This document shows, one piece after another, positions 1 to 8,600 of a DNA stretch of 36,148 bases. The first letter of the stretch is position 1, and each line of letters begins with the position of its first letter. The position numbers were made by a program, and so were the translations under genes. A model generated the notes under the pieces. The model was not told the DNA's origin. It saw nothing but the letters and a program-made list of their open reading frames with translations, and made no database searches. The stretch covers positions 1-36,148 of the forward strand of contig JACQAL010000020.1 of assembly GCA_016195025.1 (NCBI GenBank), read 5' to 3'. The DNA is from Bacteroidota bacterium (lineage in GTDB: Bacteria > Bacteroidota > Bacteroidia > Palsa-948).

Positions 1-411
1 TCCCGTGTTTGTTTGAAATTGCAATGTGCCGCCCGGCTGTGCAGAGCGCATCATAAAATCAATGCTGCCTGCGGGAGAAAGTATGTCGCCAATTTCTTTC
101 GTAACAGGATTTTTACCTGTTGGTACTGTAAACATTTGCCACATATTGTCAAATGTGTTTGGCCCATCCGTGCGGAAGAGGTTACCGGGGGTGAAGTTGG
201 AGGAAGTTGGCATCAAATTAGTATTGATATGAAAGGCTGATAAGGGAAGATTGGCAAGTGTGAAATTTCCAACACCCCCACTTTGAGTAGTAGCCGATGT
301 GTGAACCGCAAAAGGTAAAAGATTATTTACCCATTGAGCAAAAGTGAAATTGGTGTTGAGGCAAAGTAATGCAATTGCAATACTAAAAGCCAATGTAGTT
401 TTGTTTTTCAT
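1..411 (-). CDS. Secreted protein, N-terminal part only (cut by window edge)
   Basis: The 5' 137 codons of a minus-strand gene are present and the frame stays open to base 1. The start is ATG at 411. Residues 1-25 look like a Sec signal peptide: MKNK, a hydrophobic stretch, then a likely cleavage site after TFA in NFTFAQ. The mature part is rich in Thr, Asn, Ser and Gly with no motif I recognise. Its start lies only 12 bases downstream of the stop of the T9SS protein at 424-1956, so the two are probably co-transcribed. It may be another T9SS cargo, but the C-terminus that would show this is outside the window. Confidence 0.7.
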   Translation of the reverse strand, partial: MKNKTTLAFSIAIALLCLNTNFTFAQWVNNLLPFAVHTSATTQSGGVGNFTLANLPLSAFHINTNLMPTSSNFTPGNLFRTDGPNTFDNMWQMFTVPTGKNPVTKEIGDILSPAGSIDFMMRSAQPGGTLQFQTNTG

Positions 412-423
412 AGTGATTTGTTT

Positions 424-1956
424 TTAATGGTTAATAACTAATTTTTGTGAATATAAATTGTTTGAAGTTTCAACTTTTATTATGTAAATGCCATTGGGGA
501 TATCGGAAATGTTTATTTCATTATTGGCTCTATGAACGAACATTGCTTTTATGGAGATTCCCAATAGGTTATAAATATTCAGCGTTGCATTTTCGGAATT
601 AGAAATATTGCTGTGTAAATTTATTATTTGACTTGCGGGATTAGGATAGATGTAAAATATTTGAGAGGAAATTGTGTTTTCAAAAATTCCATTTGTGGAA
701 TCACAATTTTGTGGAATTAAACTGCTATTATAAAAATAACTGTCTACAAAATTACTTATTCCTAATTCGCATTGTTTTCCGTTCAAAGATAAATTGCTGG
801 ATAAAATATTGCAGGCACTTCCATATAAATTAGGATTGGCAATTACACTAAGTGAATCATACCAAAGAGTAGCAATATAAATTTTCCCGTCAAGACCAAT
901 TTCCATTTGTCCATAATCCCTTATACTATCTAAATCATTTGTAAGCCAAACCATAGAATTATTAATGGATGTAGAATCATTATTTCCAGTTAAGCAATAT
1001 TGAAATAAATCATTACCGCTGCTAAAAGTGAAATATAATTTTGAATTATCTGAGGAAAATGCGGAATAATAATATGTAAAAGAATTTATATGTAAATCTA
1101 TTAGATTGCTCACATGTCCTGTTGTATTGTCAAAATCACCAACGCCATTTCTTGCTTGCATATTGCCATTACCAGTAGTGGCTATTTTTTTACCGTTTGA
1201 TGAAAATTTTACAGTTGCAAAATAATCAGGAAAAATTTTTCCGACAGAAGAAATTACAGGAGTTGTTATTAATCCTAATGTATCATCAATTTTATATGTA
1301 AGAAAATTATTTGTATTATATTCATGCGTAATAACCCAATAATCTTTCCCATTTGCATGTTTGGTTGCTGCTACTGCTTCGGTACTTGGTGCAAAAAGTA
1401 AATTATTTTTACCTGTAACATTTCCTAATCCACTATTCAGATTTATATTTACAATCGAATATCTAAAGCCACCTGCACCACTATTTTCCCAACAATCGTT
1501 TGTAAAAATATAAAACAAAGAATCATTACCAGGATGCGGAATAATAAGTGCTGCCTGTGCAGCGCTTCCATAATTTCCACAGCCCATTAATCCCGTTCCA
1601 TTCGGCATTGGCTGCTGGTTTTTATTCCACACAGTATCTCCATCTGTATAAAATAAAAGATTGCCTGCTGTGTCAGACATAACAGCACAGCCTTCGTAAG
1701 TATGTAAATCACCAGTCGTATCTGCAACCGCTGTACCACTGCTAAAATCTAATCCTGCACCACTGCCAAAATACCAATGGTAAGTGCGTTTTATATCGGG
1801 GTTTTGCGCAAGCAACGAGCCTGCCTGCGGCAGGCAGGAAACGAAGAGTGCGAACAATACGAAAAGGGAAAACTGCAATGCAACAGGAGAAAAAAGAGAG
1901 CGCGTCCCGCTCATAGCGGGATGCAGAGCCATATTTTTGAGAGTAAAGTTATTCAT
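424..1956 (-). CDS. Secreted beta-propeller-like protein with T9SS type A sorting domain
   Basis: This 510-residue protein is probably exported by Sec and then moved across the outer membrane by the type IX system. The hydrophobic core of the signal peptide is at about residues 24-41. From residue 60 it has the Bacteroidota pattern HWYFGSGAGLDF, then EGCAVMSD and NLLFYTDGDTVWN, followed by repeated blade-like strands with Trp, Gly and Asp. The last 80 residues form a typical sorting domain: IYPNPAS, then NIYNLLG, then GIYIIKVE, ending in KLVINH. Two palindromic DNA elements lie in-frame in the N-terminal region and encode about residues 11-19 and 40-46. The second supplies Cys41 in FVSC, which could act as a weak lipobox, although cleavage after LLA (residue 50) is equally possible. 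The substrate or ligand is unknown. Confidence 0.85.
   Translation of the reverse strand: MNNFTLKNMALHPAMSGTRSLFSPVALQFSLFVLFALFVSCLPQAGSLLAQNPDIKRTYHWYFGSGAGLDFSSGTAVADTTGDLHTYEGCAVMSDTAGNLLFYTDGDTVWNKNQQPMPNGTGLMGCGNYGSAAQAALIIPHPGNDSLFYIFTNDCWENSGAGGFRYSIVNINLNSGLGNVTGKNNLLFAPSTEAVAATKHANGKDYWVITHEYNTNNFLTYKIDDTLGLITTPVISSVGKIFPDYFATVKFSSNGKKIATTGNGNMQARNGVGDFDNTTGHVSNLIDLHINSFTYYYSAFSSDNSKLYFTFSSGNDLFQYCLTGNNDSTSINNSMVWLTNDLDSIRDYGQMEIGLDGKIYIATLWYDSLSVIANPNLYGSACNILSSNLSLNGKQCELGISNFVDSYFYNSSLIPQNCDSTNGIFENTISSQIFYIYPNPASQIINLHSNISNSENATLNIYNLLGISIKAMFVHRANNEINISDIPNGIYIIKVETSNNLYSQKLVINH
1820..1838. repeat. GC-rich palindrome inside a signal-peptide coding region
   Basis: CCTGCCTGC and GCAGGCAGG form 9-bp perfect arms around one central G. 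The surrounding DNA is much richer in A and T. The palindrome encodes about residues 40-46 of the T9SS protein, between the hydrophobic core and the likely cleavage site. Confidence 0.8.
1902..1924. repeat. Second palindrome in the same signal-peptide region
   Basis: GCGTCCCGCT and AGCGGGATGC are inverted arms with 9 of 10 bases pairing around a 3-base loop. The element encodes about residues 11-19 of the same protein, before the hydrophobic core, and keeps the frame. Confidence 0.7.
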
Positions 1957-2173
1957 TCATACAAGAGCAATAAGAGTACAAAGGAGCAAAAAAAATATGA
2001 TAAAAGCAAATTATTTTATCTCTTCAAAGGAAGGGATTTCATTTTACTCAACCTGCTCAGGTTTCATCTGCTTTAACATAACTTTCACTAAACTATTTTC
2101 ACTTGTTTTGTTTTTATTATTTTCGCCCGCCAATCAAATCAACAATCAGTAATCATTAATCACTAATCAATTT
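1957..2173. other. Divergent intergenic region without a gene
   Basis: This AT-rich region separates two divergent genes. TATTTTCG at 2118-2125 is a 7/8 match to the -7 motif TAnnTTTG and could serve hppA, but no good -33 box is at the right distance. The last 28 bases before the hppA start are a degenerate repetition of the word AATCA, like other gene spacers in this window. Confidence 0.35.
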
Positions 2174-4948
2174 ATGGCAAACTTAATCTATCTCATTCCC
2201 GTCTTTGGAATCATCGGTCTCGCGTATATGGCAATCACCGCAATGTGGGTTACCAAACAAGATGCAGGCGACAGCAAAATGGCAGGCATCGCTTCCCACA
2301 TTGCCGAAGGAGCCATGGCATTTCTCAAAGCCGAATACAGAATTCTCGCCATATATGTTTTGCTTGCAGGAACCGGGCTCGGAATTCTTTCGCAGGTAAG
2401 CAAAGTTGCCTCACACTCTCATATATTAATTGTTGCCGCCTTTGTAACCGGATGTTTTTTCTCCGCGCTTGCAGGATTTATCGGAATGAAAATTGCCACC
2501 AAAGCAAATGTGCGCACCACGCAGGCAGCAAGAACTTCTCTCGCAAAAGCATTGAAAGTTTCTTTTGGCGGAGGCACCGTGATGGGATTGGGTGTTGCAG
2601 GGCTTGCAGTTCTCGGATTGAGTTCACTCTTCGCCATCTTCTACACAAAATTCATGAGCGGAAGTTTTGCCAACGGAGGAACGGAAGAAATGATGCGCGT
2701 GCTCGAAGTACTCACCGGGTTTTCCGTAGGCGCGGAAAGCATTGCGCTCTTCGCGCGCGTGGGCGGAGGAATTTATACCAAAGCAGCCGATGTGGGCGCT
2801 GACCTCGTTGGAAAAGTGGAAGCCGGAATTCCCGAAGACGACCCGCGCAACCCCGCCACCATTGCCGATAATGTGGGAGATAATGTGGGTGATGTTGCCG
2901 GAATGGGCGCTGACCTTTTCGGTTCTTACGTTGCAACTGTTCTCGCTTCCATGGTGCTTGGAAATTATATTATCAAAGATAATCCCGGGCTCACAGATAA
3001 TTTCGGAGGAATCGGAGCCATACTTCTTCCCATCACCATTGCCGGAACCGGAATCATTGCATCCATCATCGGAACTTGGTTTGTGAATGTGAAAGACGAT
3101 GGCGAAGCAACAACGGACAAAGTTCAGAAAGCGTTGAATACCGGAAACTGGAGCGCAATCATTCTTGCACTCGTTGCCGCTTTCTTCCTTATTAAGTATA
3201 TGCTGCCTGCTTCCATGCACATGAGCGGCTTCAATCACGACATTACTTCAATGGATGTTTTTTACGCAGTGTGCATCGGCATGACGGTGGGCGCTTTGAT
3301 TTCTCTCATCACGGAATATTACACGGGGCTTGGAAAAAAACCTGTGCTCTCCATCGTGTATAAATCAGCAACAGGCGCGGCAACAAATATTATTGCCGGT
3401 CTCGGAAACGGAATGTTATCTACGGCTTTCCCCGTAATTCTTTTTGCCGGAGCAATCTGGGGCTCCTATCACTTCGCGGGATTTTACGGAGTGGGAATTG
3501 CAGCGGCTTCCATGATGGCGACCACCGGAATGCAATTAGCCATTGATGCTTTCGGACCGATTGCCGACAACGCGGGAGGAATTGCCGAGATGAGCGAACT
3601 TCCCAAAGAAGTGCGCGAAAAAACTGATGTGCTGGATTCAGTAGGCAACACCACTGCCGCCATCGGAAAAGGTTTCGCAATTGCATCAGCCGCTCTCACC
3701 GCGCTCGCGCTCTTTGCCGCGTATGTAAGCATCACCGGCATTCCCGGCATAAATATTTTCAACGCCAAAGTTCTTGCCGCGCTTTTCATAGGCGCTATGA
3801 TTCCCGTTGTGTTTTCTGCGCTTGCCATGAACAGCGTTGGAAAAGCCGCCATGGACATGGTGAATGAAGTAAGAAGACAATTCAGAACCATTCCCGGAAT
3901 TATGGAAGGAACCGGAAAACCGGAATACGGAAGATGCGTGGAGATTTCTACCAAAGCCGCGCTGCGCGAAATGCTCGCACCGGGCGCAATTACAATTATC
4001 ACTCCGCTGATTGTGGGATTAGTGATGGGCGCGGAAGCATTGGGCGCATATATGGCGGGCGTAACGGTAAGCGGTGTGCTGTGGGCAATCTTTCAGAACA
4101 ATGCCGGTGGCGCGTGGGACAATGCAAAAAAATCTTTCGAGAAAGGAATTGAACTCGAAGTGAACGGGAAGAAAGAAATGTTCTACAAAAAATCCGAGCC
4201 GCATAAAGCAGCGGTTGTCGGAGATACGGTGGGAGACCCGTTCAAAGATACTTCGGGACCTTCGATGAATATTTTAATTAAACTTTCATCGCTGGTGGGA
4301 TTAACCATTGCTCCGCTGATTGCGATTGACCATCCGCTTGCAAATGTTGTGGGAACTTCTGCGGAAAAAATTATCGCCACCGCCAATGCAATGACCTACG
4401 CGGATATTAAAACGCTGAGCGGAACATATCAAATGGATGACTCGCATAGTTTCGTGGAATTTTCCCTTTCACATTTCCTCACCACCGCGAAAGGAAACAT
4501 TGCACTCGATACCAATTATGAAAATAAATTAGTGATGACCGGTGATGTGGCAACTTCATCGGTTGACCTCGCGTTGAGTACAAATTCAATCAACACGATG
4601 AACACCGACCGCGATGAGCATTTGAAGAGCGAAGATTATTTTGATGCGAAAAAATTTCCAACGATTAAATTTGTTTCAACCTCTGTAAAAGAAAACAAGG
4701 AAGGATTTTATCATTACACCGCCATTGGCAATCTCACTATTAAAGGCGCGACTAAACCTGTGGAAATTCCTTTCAACTATCTGGGCGAGTACAAGCCGAA
4801 GTCCAAAGACGGAAAAACACGTCCGAGCATTTACACCTTTGACGGTGAATTTAAAATCAACCGCGTGGATTTTGGCGTGGGTGAAAAGAGTGTTGCGTTG
4901 GGCGAAGAGGTGACTATTTCTTTTTCGATTGAGACGAGGAAGAAGTAA
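2174..4948 (+). CDS. hppA: Membrane-bound pyrophosphatase fused to a C-terminal YceI-like domain
   Basis: The protein hydrolyses pyrophosphate and pumps H+ or Na+ out of the cytoplasm. Residues 1 to about 740 are a complete M-PPase (family length roughly 670-770). They include the substrate motif [11 protein letters not shown] at 206, the following acidic stretch [38 protein letters not shown] at 491 and [15 protein letters not shown]. Ala and Gly at the two diagnostic positions of [10 protein letters not shown] indicate the K+-dependent subfamily. Residues about 748-924 are a YceI-like domain: it starts [12 protein letters not shown] and contains [18 protein letters not shown] and [16 protein letters not shown]. 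YceI proteins are periplasmic lipocalin-like folds that bind polyisoprenoids. M-PPases have 16 membrane helices with both ends outside, so the added domain would face the periplasm. There is one uninterrupted frame. The ion pumped cannot be told from sequence. Confidence 0.95.
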   Translation: MANLIYLIPVFGIIGLAYMAITAMWVTKQDAGDSKMAGIASHIAEGAMAFLKAEYRILAIYVLLAGTGLGILSQVSKVASHSHILIVAAFVTGCFFSALAGFIGMKIATKANVRTTQAARTSLAKALKVSFGGGTVMGLGVAGLAVLGLSSLFAIFYTKFMSGSFANGGTEEMMRVLEVLTGFSVGAESIALFARVGGGIYTKAADVGADLVGKVEAGIPEDDPRNPATIADNVGDNVGDVAGMGADLFGSYVATVLASMVLGNYIIKDNPGLTDNFGGIGAILLPITIAGTGIIASIIGTWFVNVKDDGEATTDKVQKALNTGNWSAIILALVAAFFLIKYMLPASMHMSGFNHDITSMDVFYAVCIGMTVGALISLITEYYTGLGKKPVLSIVYKSATGAATNIIAGLGNGMLSTAFPVILFAGAIWGSYHFAGFYGVGIAAASMMATTGMQLAIDAFGPIADNAGGIAEMSELPKEVREKTDVLDSVGNTTAAIGKGFAIASAALTALALFAAYVSITGIPGINIFNAKVLAALFIGAMIPVVFSALAMNSVGKAAMDMVNEVRRQFRTIPGIMEGTGKPEYGRCVEISTKAALREMLAPGAITIITPLIVGLVMGAEALGAYMAGVTVSGVLWAIFQNNAGGAWDNAKKSFEKGIELEVNGKKEMFYKKSEPHKAAVVGDTVGDPFKDTSGPSMNILIKLSSLVGLTIAPLIAIDHPLANVVGTSAEKIIATANAMTYADIKTLSGTYQMDDSHSFVEFSLSHFLTTAKGNIALDTNYENKLVMTGDVATSSVDLALSTNSINTMNTDRDEHLKSEDYFDAKKFPTIKFVSTSVKENKEGFYHYTAIGNLTIKGATKPVEIPFNYLGEYKPKSKDGKTRPSIYTFDGEFKINRVDFGVGEKSVALGEEVTISFSIETRKK

Positions 4949-5551
4949 TTAATTCCACATTGGGTTTTCAGGGAAGTTGGAAATTATTTCATACTCTTTT
5001 CCCATGCTTTTCAAAATATCCTGCCAGAGCTTGGCATCTGAACTTGTTCCTGCATTCATTACTAAATCAATTGTTGCATCCGCAATCAGCCATGAGTTTC
5101 TTTTTATTTCTTCCTGCAACTGCCCTGCACCCCAGCCGGAGTAACCGATGAAAAGTCGAATCTCATTTTCCGAAATTTTATTTCCTTTAATAAGCGCTTT
5201 CACAGTTTCAAAGTTTCCGCTCCAATATAAATCGCCAACAACAGGAATGCTGCCGGGAATTGCATCGCCTAAGGTGTGAACATAAAACAATGCGTCCCGC
5301 TGAACGGGTCCGCCATCCCATACAGGAAAAAACCCTGCACTGAGCGGAGTCGAAGTATCTCCGAACTCTTCTATTATTTGTCCGAGTTTTAATTCCATGG
5401 GGCGGTTGAGAACAAAACCCACGCTTCCTTCTTCATTATGCGAAGCGAGCAGCACAACCGTGCGCTTGAAATTCGGGTCATTCATGAACGGCTCGGACAA
5501 AAGCAATTTTCCCTGCGCGGGTTTGAATTTTGTGAAATCCAGTTTAACCAT
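4949..5551 (-). CDS. yqgE: YqgE/AlgH family protein
   Basis: This 200-residue protein belongs to the YqgE/AlgH (DUF179) family, whose molecular role is poorly defined. Family motifs are present: GKLLLSEPFMNDPNFKRTVV near the start, GSVGFVLNRPM, GGPVQRD, HTLGDAIPGS, IGYSGWGAGQLQEEI and NSWLIA. The ATG at 5551 is chosen because homologous sequence begins at once with MVKLDFTKFKPAQGKLL. The frame is open further upstream but has no family sequence there. Residues 64-71 (GDTSTPLS) come from a dispersed 22-bp element that has a near-copy between rpmC and rpsQ. It falls in the variable loop before GGPV. The stop codon abuts the hppA stop codon with no base between. Confidence 0.93.
   Translation of the reverse strand: MVKLDFTKFKPAQGKLLLSEPFMNDPNFKRTVVLLASHNEEGSVGFVLNRPMELKLGQIIEEFGDTSTPLSAGFFPVWDGGPVQRDALFYVHTLGDAIPGSIPVVGDLYWSGNFETVKALIKGNKISENEIRLFIGYSGWGAGQLQEEIKRNSWLIADATIDLVMNAGTSSDAKLWQDILKSMGKEYEIISNFPENPMWN
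5340..5361 (+). repeat. Dispersed CTGAGCG...GAAG element, copy 1 (within yqgE)
   Basis: Read on the plus strand, CTGAGCGGAGTCGAAGTATC and two further bases match the copy at 33691-33712 at 20 of 22 positions. This copy is inside coding sequence, antisense to yqgE, and adds about eight codons in frame. Confidence 0.75.
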
Positions 5552-5624
5552 ACTGATTTCGAATCTAACATTAATCTCCGAATGGAATGAAACAATAAAA
5601 GAAAAAAATATCAATATGCAATAA

Positions 5625-5658
5625 AAAAGACCGGCAGAATTAATCGTGCCGGTCTTTT
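5625..5658 (-). terminator. Rho-independent terminator of the giant adhesin gene
   Basis: AAAAGACCGGCA and TGCCGGTCTTTT are perfect 12-bp arms around a 10-base loop, placed 18 bases downstream of the adhesin stop. On the minus strand the stem is followed by a T-rich tract. Confidence 0.9.
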
Positions 5659-5675
5659 GCTTACGGTTAATTATC

Positions 5676-8600
5676 CTACCTGCTAAGAATAATTTTCATG
5701 GTTCCGGTTCCATGTGCGGTTTTAATTCTCAGGAAATAAATTCCGTCTGCCCGGGCGGAAATATTTACTGTGAGATTATTTAACTGCTCAAGAGATGAAT
5801 AAACTTTTTCTCCCAGCACATTCGTGATAGTTACTTCTCCATTTGCTTCTTTACTCTGAATCGTAAATATTCCGCTGTTCGGATTTGGATAAACAGTTAT
5901 TCCTTCAAGAGTAAATAACGTTTGAACTCCCGTGCAGAGGTCAACATAGATTTGCATGGAATCGGAATTGGAACATCCGAGCGAATCGGTAAAAGTATAT
6001 GTAATAGTATGCAATCCTCCGCCTGCTGAAGACGGGTCAAAATTTCCTGCACTCACTCCCGTTCCTGAATACGTTCCGCCCGATGGCATTCCACCCGTTA
6101 ATGCATATGGACCAACCGAAATGCAAACCGTATCGGGATTCAGGGAAAGTGAAACAGAAGGAAGCGGATTCACATTTATTGCCTGAGTTGCTGTGCTTGC
6201 GCAGAACTGTGTTCCGGTTACAGTATAAGTTGTACTCGCAGTGGGAGCAACAACAATGCTGGCGGTAGTTTGCCCTGTGGACCAACTATAAGTGGAAGCG
6301 CCTGATGCCGTGAGTGTATCAGCAGTTCCGCTGCAAATAGTTGTATCGCCTGCCATGATTACTACAACAGGAGGAGAAACAACCGTAACGGTTGCCGAAG
6401 CGGATTGAGTGCATCCGATTGCGCTCGTTCCGGTTACTGAATAAACCGTTGTTGAAGATGGCGCATCTGAAATGCTTGCCGTAGTTTGCCCGCCTGACCA
6501 ACTATAGGTGGAAACGCCCGATGCGGTGAGCGTAATAGTTCCGCCCGTGCAAATAGTCGTTGACGGACTCACGCTCACATTCACAGTCGGAGAAGAAACA
6601 ACAACTGCTTTTGTAGTTGTCTTCGTGCAGCCGGAAGAATTTGTTCCGGTAACTGTATACGTAGTATTTGCGGTTGGGCTATCAACAATACTTGCTGTGG
6701 TTGCGCCAGTGCTCCAACTATAACTTGCCGCGCCCGATGCCGTGAGCGTAATAGTTGTTCCGCTGCAGATAGTAGCGGAAGGGCTTGCGCTCACTGTAAC
6801 ATTCAATGTTGAAACAGTAATCAATTGCGTTGCCTTCGCAGAACATCCGCTTGCGCTCGTTCCGGTTACGGTGTAAGTTGTATTCGATGCAGGACTAACC
6901 GTTATGCTCGAAGTAGTTTGTCCTGAAGACCAAAGATACGTATTCGCTCCCGATGCCGTGAGCGTAACGCTTCCTCCGCTGCAAATGGTGGAAGAAGGAC
7001 TTACGGTAATTACAGTCGAAGGCAACGGGTTCACAGTAATTGCCTGCGTATTTGTGCTCGCGCATCCATTTGAACCCGTAAGAGTATAGGTAGTGCTTGT
7101 TGTCGGGCTCGCAGTAACAGAAGAAGTGGTTTGCCCTCCGGGCGACCAACTATACGTCATTGCTCCCGATGCAGCAAGTGTAACACTGCTTCCGCTGCAA
7201 ATAGTAGCAGACGGAGTAACCGTTATGGTAGTGGAAGGCGCGGTTGTAACAGAAATTGTTTGCATAGAAGTTTTTGTACATCCGGTCGCGCTTGTTCCGG
7301 TTACAGTATACGTAGTGGTTGCCGAAACAACATCCGTTATGCTTGCGGTGGTTTGACCGCCTGACCAACTATACGTGGAAGCGCCCGATGCAGTAAGCGT
7401 AATTGCATCTCCGATGCATACCGTTGATGAAGGGCTCGCGCTTATATTCACAGTAACGGATGAAACGGTAATCGTTCGCGTTGCAGTTTTACTGCAGCCA
7501 ATCGCATTGGTTCCTGTTACTGTATAGGTAGTATTGCTTGTCGGACTCGTCACAATGCTTGCAGTTGTCGCGCCTGTGTTCCAACTATAGGTTGAGCCGC
7601 CCGAAGCCGTAAGCGTTACGTTGCTTCCGTTGCATATCGTAGCAGAAGGAGAAACACTTATAGTTACATTCGGATTTGAAACCACAAGTGTTTTGGTAGA
7701 CGACTTTGTACAGCCGCTTGCATTTGTTCCTATAACTGTGTAAGTAGTATTCACAGTGGGGCTCACCGTAATGCTTGTAGTGGTTTGTCCGCCATTCCAT
7801 ACATATGTATTCGCACCTGATGCCGTGAGCGTAGCGCTGCTTCCTATACATATAGTAGCAGAAGGCGAAGCCGTAATGGTTGTTGTGGGAAGTGCATTCA
7901 CCATTATCGCCTGCGTTGTGGTGGTAGCGCATCCGTTGGAAGCCGTGAGCGTATAAGTAGTATTAGTTGTTGGATTCACAGTAATGTTCGCAGTGGTTTG
8001 TCCTCCGGGCGACCAACTATAAGTGGATGCACCCGATGCAGTAAGCGTAACGCTGCTTCCGCTGCAAATGGTTGCAGAGGGCGTAACAGTTATAGTCGGT
8101 GAAGGAGCAGGATTAACAGTGATAACCTGAGTCGCAGAATTTGTACAACCGTTTCCATTCGTTCCGAATACACTATAGGTGGTTGTGGAAGGAACAACAT
8201 CAGTTATGGTTGAAGTGGTTTGTCCGCCTGGCGACCAACTATATACTGATGCGCCCGAAGCGGTAAGCGTAATTGCATCTCCGCTGCAAACCGTTGCCGA
8301 AGGACTTGTACTGATAGTAACAGTTGCCGATGAAATAGTAATCAATTGAGAAGTGGTGGAAGTACAACCACCTGCACTTGTTCCGGTCACCGAATAAGTA
8401 GTATTTGCAGTTGGGCTTACAGCAATACTTGCACCCGTTTGTCCTGTTGACCATGCATAAGTGGACGCGCCCGATGCAGTAAGCGTTGCGCTGGTACCGT
8501 TGCAAATTGTTGCAGAAGGGCTTGTACTTATGGTAACAGTCGGAGAAGTAACAGTAATTGCTTTCGTGGCAGTTTTCGTACAGCCGTTTGCGCCTGTTCC

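Noticed and set aside
13-240. Two short plus-strand open frames at the left edge
   Set aside because: They lie antisense to the minus-strand secreted gene, which has a clear signal peptide and an ATG at 411.
2624-4002. Long antisense frames inside hppA (204 and 172 codons)
   Set aside because: They are compositional shadows of a well-conserved GC-richer gene; their translations show no family features.
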